Assembly: GCF_910592395.1 (NCBI RefSeq)
Contig: NC_088317.1
Span: 15,316,001-15,380,000 of the forward strand
Direction of reading: 5' to 3'
DNA: 64,000 nt
Source: Lineus longissimus
Lineage: Eukaryota > Nemertea > Pilidiophora > Heteronemertea > Lineidae
Below, one piece after another: positions 55,736 to 64,000 of the stretch. Positions within the stretch are counted from its first letter, which is position 1; every line of letters starts with the position of its first letter. The translations under genes and the position numbers were made by a program. Under the pieces are notes generated by a model. That model made no database searches. It was not told where the DNA came from and saw nothing but the letters and a program-made list of their open reading frames with translations.

Positions 55736-56750
55736 TTATATGTTAGCTATAGATGCATGCATGTTGTTTGCATCAAGAATGAGAGGAAAGAGGCAAAGGC
55801 GCAGCTTGGCAACATCCTTTCTCTCATACGTTGCTCAACAAACAAACGTAGCTCGTGTACATGGAAACTGTGCTAACAAGAACTGAGATGACTGAGAATC
55901 GGTTTCATAAATGGAGGAATGTAGGATAATGCATGACATTTTCCCAAGGAATGGCTACATGGTAGTAATAGATGTAGTATCAAAGAGTGAAAAAGGCCCA
56001 ACTTGGCAATATTATTGTCAGGATATGTCACTGAACAAACAAACATATCTCATGTATGGAGGCTATGCCAACAATACATCAGAATCGTTGGATTCTTTTT
56101 GTAGGGATGTAGATTCACATGCCAGCATGACATTTACCGCTCGAATAGGTACCTGGTACCGGTGGAAATAGATAGATGTAGTTTCAAAGAATGATAAGGA
56201 TACTTGAATACGTACGTGCACATGTATCCCGTCTTCCACGATGAATGCACATGTCTTAGGCATGTTAGGAATGAATGAGAGCAACATCATTTGCGTCAGG
56301 AATGGGAAGTATCAAAGAATGGCAGGAAAGCAACCTGTCTTCTCAACGGAACAAATGCGATTGTATGGAGGCTATGCTTACGTACCAAAGTTACTAATAA
56401 TGAATACCTAAGAATCGGGTTCTTATGGAGCATATTGTGGGTTGGCGTAAAACAGCAAATGCCCTGTTCTCATCAAACGTGTACATCGCTAGACTGACGA
56501 ACGCAGCTCTTGTATGAAGGCTCCACTCTTAGGTATGAATGTTGGAATGTTGGAATGTTCTTTGCCTCAATGATAAGTACGGTTTCAAAGAGTCAGAAAG
56601 GGACATATTGGCAATATCCTGTCGCCAATGCTATATCTTGCTAAAGAAACAAATGTAGCTCAGGTATAAGGAGGCTATGGGTACAACTACAATAACTGAG
56701 AATCTTTTTCTTGTGAGCCATCTGAATGAATTCATGTATGAATATCATCT

Positions 56751-59128
56751 TAGGGGTGCAAGGGAGGAACAAGAGCCGACAGCCAGGTTTTTAAGAGACA
56801 TAGGCCTGGTTGTGTAGTTTTGCCATAAACAGAAAATCAATGCTAAGACGAAGATCTTAGGGTGGTATCTCACATCATGGCTTAGCAAGGTATCCTGGGA
56901 ACGTAGCTTGTACAAGAAAAGTAACAGGCACTTGGATAGAAATATTGTGTTCGTTGTGGTATCACAAGTGAATTAAAAGTGTGTATGTCCTCCCTGTAGA
57001 ACTGACACCACATTTCCCAAGGGTGTTCCTTGGATTGAGTTAGTATTTCCCCAAAATTTCCTTTTCCCCGAGGTCATCTTGCTAACCTACAGAAAATGCT
57101 AAGATTTAGCATCAAAATCGGAATTAGAATGCTCCAAATATCAGAATAGTAAAGTATTTACAGAACAATAAGATTCAAATAACCCAGGCACATGTATTTC
57201 AAATAAGAAGAGTACCATGTGGAAGTGGTGATATGAATAAAAAACAGTAATTTTGGCTATATGAGGGACTTAATGCATGACATCTTAACACGTTATCAAC
57301 TCTGTAACGTTTTCTTAGAACTATGTACTTTGCATCGTACATTACGTGAATGAGGTAAAACGATGTGCAGTGCATCTGCATTTACATGTACAGGGTCTTG
57401 ACTATCCCATATTTATGGATATTTATAATGGCACTGTTGGCAGACACTAAACTTCAGGAGGTTATTACTTCACATAATGCTTCATATGGCACTTCATATT
57501 GAGTGATAATGTCATTTTTTTCTGTGAGGGATTGTTCGTCTGAGATGGATGTTTTGGACCCATGCATGCATGCCTGTTTGTGGATGGGGTCTCATTTAAA
57601 ATGAAAAAAACACTGAACAGAATTTGTTGTTGATGTTGAGGAGTATTCTAACTGGCTGTAACTTGCCCATCTCCCTCACTTTGTGAATCTTGCTGCTGTA
57701 CTCTTATCATTGTGCGGCCAAATGGCGCTGCTGGCCAAAGCCAGATATCAGATGGAAGCCTGACTTTGCAAAGAGTAGTAGGGGTACCCCTACTCTTAGC
57801 AAATAATTCTAAGAGTTCCTTTTGGTGCATGCACTATGGCCAGTACATACATGTACACCACTCAGTCCTTTAAAAATCGATCAGTCGAACAGCAAGCGCT
57901 GGTGGAAAAGTCATTCAAAGGCATTCAAATTGTGTATGATCTTGGAGGGGAAGACCAGGCTGTCGGTATATTTCAAAATGTATCCTTGAAGTTTTTCTGC
58001 TGCACTTGTATTATAGTTGTATCATTGTATACTTTATGTGCACCTATGTTGAACTTCCTTATTTGTTCTGCTTAGGGGTATACATGTAGGTCATTGGGGC
58101 AGGCATCAAATGTAGTGGAGCTAAATCATACATCCGCCACAAATATGAATAAATCTTCCTGAGCAGGTCAGCCCTTTAGAATATCAGTGTCTACCCTGGC
58201 AGTTTTGAATGCGTCGAGCTGATATGTTTAAAACAGTGCCACCTAGTTTTTTAACATGTTAAAACAAAAAATCAGAATTTTAATTTAAAAACCTCCAGAG
58301 TCGTTTTTAAAAGCCATCATAAAAGTCACTTAGATAACCTCAAAAGTTCTTTAAAATGCATTTAAAGTCCTTGAAACTATGAAAATTTGACTTTTGAAAA
58401 AGTGTCGCGCAGCAAAATTGGTTTCCACGAAAAAACTTGATAAAAAAAGTGTGTGAAGGTCTGCCGTGTTCAGATCAAAAGCACTAATCACATGTAATTA
58501 AAGTGTTGACGTGCTGGGCATCTGTAAAATGCAGAGTTGAATGGCAGCTCTGGTTTCGCACCACGCCAAAAATCAATGATATAAGTGTAAGCCAAGCTGT
58601 ACGCCTAGTAAGATGGGTTTGTGACTTATAGTTCTATTTTGTTGCATTTTACAATACCAGTGTGAAATGGCTTTATGTTTATAGCACTGTTGCAGGCTTG
58701 AGCAACAGGTGTTGTGAATATACTTCCGACTGATCGATTAAAAGTGATCAGAGCATTCAAAAATGTAAAATGCAACCTACATTTTACACCAGATGTAGTA
58801 TATGTATACATGTATATACATGTATATAATTAACAGTTTGATATGAAATCCCAGATGTTTTTCTCCAAGATTTAGCTGAGGTGTTAATTGGGCTGAAGTA
58901 ATGGGCAGTAGAATCTCTGAAATGAATAATGTACAGGCTACAAACTAAAGAACCATCAGGGCACCCGTTTAAGAGCCATTTTAGCCGTTTCTCATGCATT
59001 TTATAAAAAATTGTGAAAGGCCATTTTAGAGAGCACCGACTGCTGTGGCATTGGTGACCTTGGTCAAATTGGAACATTGATGCTTCTCAGTGCACATGTA
59101 AAAGAAAGTAATGGTTTCTCCTTGATCT
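56751..59128. other. CASK intron 1, unique part
   Basis: No CASK exon seen. A perfect 18-bp palindrome AGTAGGGGTACCCCTACT lies at 57777-57794. A 79-codon plus frame at 57836 is not recognised. Confidence 0.4.
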
Positions 59129-59136
59129 GTCAGAAG

Positions 59137-59921
59137 GGTTTATGCCTGTTTCGCCTATTCCTGTTTCGCCTATTCCTGTTTCGCCTACAAAATTCCTATT
59201 TCGCCTATTCCTGTTTCGCCTATTCCTGTTTCGCCTACTTTCCAGTACCCCTACAATAAATCGACTCTCCCACGGGGAACCTTAGGGATGCATGTCCATT
59301 TTATGGGGAAAATGTGAGGGGACAATTGGATGATGTTAACGATGTGATGACAATTTGACTAATCAAATGCCATCAACTTTGTTATGCCATGACCGTTTTG
59401 AAAGAGTCACCTTGAAAGCGGGGACAGTCCGGGACTTATTTGACCATAGGACCATAGGACCATACTGACACACAGTAAAAACTAATAGATTAAGTAGAGT
59501 AAAGCAGTCGTTTATTTTATGAAAACTGAATTCATGAGTTTTTGATAAAAATACATAATATTGTACATTCTCATAATTATTTGATCAAAATCAGCTGTAA
59601 AACCCATGTCATAATATACATGTAGGTACAGCACATATAAAGTCAAACAAGGTGGAAAATACATATCATGATATTATGTCAGACAAGGTAAATGATGGCA
59701 TCAACGTAACTCATTATGTCCCTCTCTCCATTGACGTATTGTTTCAATGCGTACATATGTGGCTCTCCTCGGGTTTGGTCGGTCAGTAAGGGACGGTTCA
59801 TATTCCTACGTCTGTGGGGAGGTTAGCAATACATTTGAATAGGCGAAACAGGAATTAGGCGAAACAGGAATAGGCGAAACAGGAATAGGCGGAACAGGAA
59901 TAGGCGAAACAGGAATACACC
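59137..59921. mobile_element. 785-bp foldback element with 15-bp-unit inverted terminal arrays
   Basis: Direct copies of GTCAGAAG flank it (59129-59136, 59922-59929). The ends are GGTTTATGCCTGTTTCGCC and, in complement, GGTGTATTCCTGTTTCGCC. Each terminus is a tandem array of CCTGTTTCGCCTATT: six units at the left (59145-59237) and five inverted units at the right (59838-59914). The interior of about 600 bp has no protein. The architecture is like Foldback/Galileo-type DNA transposons; 8-bp duplications fit hAT, P or Merlin groups. Confidence 0.9.
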
Positions 59922-59929
59922 GTCAGAAG

Positions 59930-60924
59930 AGGTAAAAATTATCTTGTCGAAAACTGTCTCTATAGACTCTAAGCCTGTGAAAGTAAATTCGACTGTCCTA
60001 TCTCATGATTTATGATCTAATATTTCTCATCCAATTTGGCGAAGAAATGTCTGACATCTGGCAGAAATAATAGGACTTTCATACAATTGTATTCCAATAA
60101 CCTTAGCATTATTGAGTCCAAACAAAGTTAATAGAGTCGTCTTGTCGGCCTTATTCGAATTAGAAAAGAAACAGTCCTCTTTAAAGAGGTTAAATGTTTT
60201 GCGGGCTATTTGTTGATATGGAAATTAGTGTGGGACAATTGCGTTATTCTAAAAGGTCAATCAAATCATGTTACTTTATGATACGTTTATGAGTGGCAAT
60301 TGGTATTCATAAAGTGTGAAGCATTTTGCTTGAAGAATGACTATTAATTCTGAGGGGGGCACTTAACCAGTCTGGGTATAGCACATCGGTGTTCTGGTAT
60401 TGGCCGGCAAATGGTACAAGTTTTTGTCAAAGTGGCAGGCAGTCCAAAAGCCCCCATTCAGTGGAGCTTTCCCTTCTAAAGCACATTGAATAGCTGAACC
60501 AGCCTCCTGCTACATTAATCTGTCCCAAAACACTACATTTGCACCGACATGAAGCGCGATAAGGTCTCATTTTGAAACAAAAATTGCTCGTACCTTTGCC
60601 CTCAATTCTGACATGTCTGATGTGAATGTCGCTGAGATTTCACAGGCTCCCTTTTACAGCTTTCGAACTAATCTACAAATCCCCCATACCAGTGTCTCGA
60701 GAAGGAATGATTGTCCCTAACAGAGCCTGGAGTCTCCATTTCATTAGTGATGGTCGCTGGAAATTTGTTAATGAAAATCCCTGAGGCTCAGACAGATTCA
60801 GAGTCTTTGAGGGGATAATTGTCTGTGCAGCTAAATTCTGATTGAAATCGTCACAGTTATTTAGCATTGGTTCAGGCTATCGAAAAGAGTCGTACATGTA
60901 ATGTATTCTATCTCATGAGTATAC
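59930..60924. other. CASK intron 1, unique part
   Basis: Nothing recognised. Confidence 0.35.
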
Positions 60925-61005
60925 AGGACCCACCCAGAATCGAACCATGACTTCTCAGCCAAAGGTTCCACTTGCTGATGTTTCCAACGGATTGCTCTGA
61001 TTTGG
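60925..61005 (-). repeat. tRNA-like SINE fragment
   Basis: On the minus strand: GAGCAATCCGTTGGAAACAT, CAGCAAGTGG and GGTTCGATTCTGGGTGGGTC (B-box). It shares GGAAACATCAGC and layout with 28025-28095. Stem mismatches argue against a functional tRNA. Confidence 0.55.
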
Positions 61006-63140
61006 ACTCTTGATTGGAAGACTACAATACCAACCAAAAAGAATATTATGCAAAGTTTTTTGTGAAGCTTTGATCAGTTTTTAAGGTCAACTGTACTGCA
61101 CCTTCCTTTATTATTTCCTTTGATTGAACACTAAGGTAAGGTGGTACAAGTATACCTTCAGGTGCATTGACATGTAAGTTGCCAGCTCATTTCAACATTG
61201 TAGAGGCTACAGTTGTCCTACGGCTACATTTACATGTATAATTGTACCACTGTACCTTTATGAAAGTTTTTTTCAAACTCGGCCATTAGATTCAACCTTG
61301 GTTGGCAATAATGTTCTGATGAGCGCTGGCCCAGAATCACTTCAAGGTTATTATAGGTAATCACATTTTAAAGCATTGTCATATACCACTAACATCAAAG
61401 AATGGATATTCTTTGTCTTGCAAGTATCCAAGCAAGGTTTCTTTTTGTGGGTATGCCAGGGAAGCATTAGGGAGGTTGAGAACGGTGACTTTTGAAACTT
61501 TGTAGAAAGAGGACATATTCTGTGTGCATTTCTCTCCGTATAGGTATAAGGATTTGTGAGAAGTCCCTGATCTCAATCTCCCTATTGTCTTTTTCTGATA
61601 GCTTAGCAGTGTCCACGATGGGTCAAGTTGGTTCAGGGTAAGCCAACAACTAAAGATTCTCAGATTTACTGTTGGAGACCATGCAAAAGGCTAACACAAT
61701 TTTTATGAACGTGAGAAACAGAAGGGGTCTTATTATTGTAGACGTCAAGAAAGTTACTTTTTGAATTAATGCAAGTATGTAGACTCGTCTCATAAAAGAC
61801 ACAGAAATCATAAACTAGTTTCCACAGCAACCAAATTTGATTTTGTGTGTAATGGCTACATTACCAGAATTATTGGCTGCACCCTAAGTGTGTGTGGTAT
61901 TTACAGAAAGGCACTCGAAAAACGAGACTACGGTGGATGTAGTGGGTAAAGCATGGAGTTTAGTGGACTGTGTCTCGAAAATGCTTTCAGCGTTTATGGT
62001 CCTTTTATGAGTGGACGTTGTATAGTACTGGTAGTAGTTGCACTACTGAGGCAGTGCAAATGCAATGAGTGAAGAAGTATGTCCCAATCTTTTATCAACT
62101 GTTAAGCATAAACGAGAGACATGCGATAAAAAACCTCTCCTCTATGGACGACCTAGTCATTACGGGTGCCCAGGTGCTTTTAGTCTCTTCCGACAGGCCC
62201 TCATTTCATAATGATTCTCAAACTTGTTGTGAAGAGCCAGGAATTTAATTTATTGGAAGCCACGCCGATTCATCCAGAAATACAATCCTGGGTCATTCTC
62301 CCTGGGATTGAACTTGGGCCCTATTGCGTGGTAGCCAGTGGTGGTATGAAGCTATGAGGCTCCTCACATTGATAGATCTTTCCTGGAGGTGCTCTCCCAT
62401 CACATCTTCTGCATTTTTGCTTTGCTCTGCGAATATGTTTGCCCCTTATCTGCTTTTTCATTGTAGCTGATAATGACATTTAGCATACCGTTGCTTTTTA
62501 CTCCAAGGCAATTTCATCAAGAAAGTGAGAGGCTGCTTGCCTGACATGTAAATATACTAGGCAACTCAATTCTATCTCTTGGTGAGCATGAATTATGAAA
62601 TATTCATGAACCTTGCTGAAACGTATTAGAGTCTATGGTAACCTTGCTGGAAGAGCTACACCCGAATCAAACTGTTGGGAATTGGATGCTGGCCCGAGGG
62701 CCGTTACCCATCAACAGAGTTCAGAGTTTAATGCTGCCATCTAATGCTACGAAGTATTCCTAGTAAGCAGTACACTGACATTTCAAACGCTGAGGTGTTA
62801 TTTTGTGATAGAATGTGAGGAAGGTGTATGTTGAAGCCACTGGCTAAACTAAAGTTTAAAACAAGTTTAGAATGTGATTGATGAATTTATTTCTAGGGTT
62901 GAAGATGACATTTACAAACATATTTAGAACTTGAGTTCTTTATTTAGCATGTTGAGTGATTGTGTGTGGGGGAGTTGTGGAAGCCCCCAGCAAGGCAATA
63001 CAAGAGAACATTCAAAGAATATAGTTAGGCCTCAGTTCTTTATTTAGCTATTGTGTGTAGCGGGGGAGTGAAAGCCCCTGGCTAAAGCAAAGTGCGAACT
63101 ATTGATAAATTTCATTCTGTATCCCGATTCAGTCAGGCAT
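61006..63140. other. CASK intron 1, unique part with a weak tRNA-like piece
   Basis: Around 62275-62345 the minus strand has CCACTGGCTACCACGCAATA and AGTTCAATCCC, a weak B-box. Near 62930-63080 two diverged copies of TTCTTTATTTAGC...GTGTGT...GGGGGAG...AAGCCCC occur 100 bp apart. No exon seen. Confidence 0.4.
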
Positions 63141-63146
63141 GTTTTA

Positions 63147-63474
63147 GCTGGGAAAGAACATGGTGATTTTTTTTTCAATGACGAAGTTTTTTTTTTATCT
63201 CAGGCACCTGGCTTACGAAATGACGAAGTTTTTTTTTAAATCTTAGGCATAGTAAGTAACGAGGGTGGGGATTTCAAGATGGATGCCATCGTTAAGGAAC
63301 TATGGTGGCTGGGAAAGTACATGGTGATTCGGTGACCACGTCTCAGTGTTTTTATGTCAAAATGTCAAATGTCCAGTACCGCGTGTAACAACCAGCCTCG
63401 TTTTTGTAAGTCAGGCGCCGGAGATATAAAAAAACTTCGTCATTGAAAAAAAAATCACCATGTCCTTTCCCAGC
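63147..63474. mobile_element. ~328-bp foldback element
   Basis: The left arm GCTGGGAAAGAACATGGTGA, CAATGACGAAGTTTTTT and ATCTCAGGC faces a right arm with GTCAGGCGCCGGAGAT, AAACTTCGTCATTG and ATCACCATGTCCTTTCCCAGC. An extra copy of the end, GGCTGGGAAAGTACATGGTG, is at 63308, and the left arm repeats ATGACGAAGTTTTTTTTT, so it has internal duplication. Confidence 0.8.
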
Positions 63475-63687
63475 CACTGTAGTTGTAACACTAGATGTGT
63501 TGATCATTCATACAGAACAATATATTGGCTGCAAATTACAACAATCTGTTTTTCTTTGCTTTTATAAAACATATATTTCTAAATCAAATGATTTTGCTAA
63601 ATGCATTGAAAACATATCCTCATGATTATAAAGGCAAGTGTCTATATATAGTTACCAAGTAGAGAATGAAATTAGTACAGAAAAAAA

Positions 63688-63766
63688 AAAGTTGCCTTGA
63701 CTAGGATTCGAACCCAAGATCTTTGGGTTGCCGGTCCACTGCTCAACCAATTGAGCTATTGAGGTT
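63688..63766 (-). repeat. tRNA-derived SINE head with Pol III signals
   Basis: On the minus strand: AATAGCTCAATTGGTTGAGC (A-box TAGCTCAATTGG, with a D-stem GCTC/GAGC), then GTTCGAATCC (B-box), then a T-run terminator. The anticodon stem and acceptor do not pair, so it is a SINE head and not a tRNA gene. In translation it gives the AQLVEQWTGN-type peptide familiar from such repeats. Confidence 0.75.
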
Positions 63767-63798
63767 CCCTGAATTTCTGTACATAAATTCAGGGAACC
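63763..63798. repeat. perfect 14-bp-stem hairpin beside the SINE
   Basis: GGTTCCCTGAATTT-CTGTACAT-AAATTCAGGGAACC. It overlaps the 5' edge of the tRNA-like head (minus strand), so the SINE's first bases form half of the stem. Confidence 0.85.
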
Positions 63799-64000
63799 AC
63801 AGCAAATCCACAAGTCTGCCAAATTGCTTTTAAACTTTGTAGCATGTCCACACTTGAATGTTGGTGAATGTCTTTGAGGACAACTAACTTCCTTCCAAGT
63901 CAACAATTTAATTATATATGTGTGTGTTTAAAATCCAGAAATCGCTTTCAAGCAAATCGACACTTTCAGTTGAATGTGCATGTGTCGTTCTTTTGAGACG

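Larger units (their letters stand above)
54471..56750 (+). repeat. decayed tandem array, units ~250-300 bp
   Basis: Diverged copies of CGACAAACAAACCTATGGAG, GGCTATG(T/C)(T/C)AACAA, (T/A)GAATCGTTTTCTTATGA and GCATGTTGTTTGCCT recur near 54530, 54790-54990, 55740-55890, 56030, 56340-56420 and 56640-56710. Two later insertions split it (54983-55156 and 55170-55735). The short frames in it are not genes. Confidence 0.65.

Noticed and set aside
63688-63766. functional tRNA gene on the minus strand
   Set aside because: A and B boxes and D-stem are present, but the anticodon stem and acceptor stem do not pair. The layout fits a SINE head.
51756-64000. CASK exon 2 (glycine-loop exon) in the rest of the window
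   Set aside because: I looked for a GPFSVVRRC-like reading after an AG acceptor in phase and found none. Reading by eye could miss a diverged one; a translated search would be decisive.

Overview
This window looks like intron- and repeat-rich nuclear DNA from a marine invertebrate. It has spliced genes with GT/AG junctions, introns of kilobases, polyadenylation signals, tRNA-derived SINEs, miniature inverted-repeat transposons (MITEs) and minisatellites, and no bacterial-style gene packing. Many TACATGTA palindromes and dispersed repeats built on GACCTTGAAAAGG-type blocks fit the genomes I know from lancelets, echinoderms, hemichordates and molluscs. I cannot name the species, and this placement is a judgement from pattern.

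Three protein-coding loci are supported by splice junctions whose phases agree. (1) Minus strand, 17326-19168: the last three exons of a gene encoding an acidic stretch, a lysine-rich stretch and a C-terminal SANT/Myb-like domain. (2) Plus strand, 33734-38005: a five-exon gene for a predicted 150-residue protein with three W-K motifs like those of phostensin/taperin-type actin and PP1 adaptors. It has two polyadenylation signals near 39.0 kb and a possible start exon at 26566. (3) Plus strand, 51697-51755: the first coding exon of a CASK/LIN-2 orthologue, read into an intron that runs beyond the end of the window (more than 12 kb).

The rest is repeats. 1.0-3.2 kb: a CGT-microsatellite-bearing dispersed element and a 71-bp satellite. 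3.4-7.8 kb: an array of related units with a 1.1-kb segmental duplication. 7.8-10.9 kb: mosaic repeats, including a 610-bp palindrome. 12.5-15.1 kb: a tandem duplication of about 720 bp. 19.3-24.3 kb: dispersed repeats, and a tandem array split by an insertion. 24.8-27.2 kb: nested inverted repeats and MITEs. 29.4-30.1 kb: a 30-bp minisatellite. 36.4-37.8 kb: a 76-bp minisatellite inside intron 4 of the W-K gene. 40.2-42.0 kb: foldback elements. 45.1-46.6 kb: a 31/32-bp minisatellite open in several frames. 46.7-47.5 kb: LINE C-terminal remnants. 47.9-49.2 kb: a foldback with a 5-bp target duplication and a pogo/Tigger-like MITE. 52.9-56.8 kb: satellites, nested MITEs and a decayed array. 59.1-59.9 kb: a foldback element whose inverted ends are arrays of a 15-bp unit, flanked by an 8-bp target duplication. 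60.9-63.8 kb: tRNA-like SINE pieces and another foldback.

Most long open frames here are translations of repeats. No CRISPR array, operon or phage-like system is present. The most distinctive material is the two gene models that are not obvious from single ORFs and the structured foldback elements, above all the one at 59137-59921.
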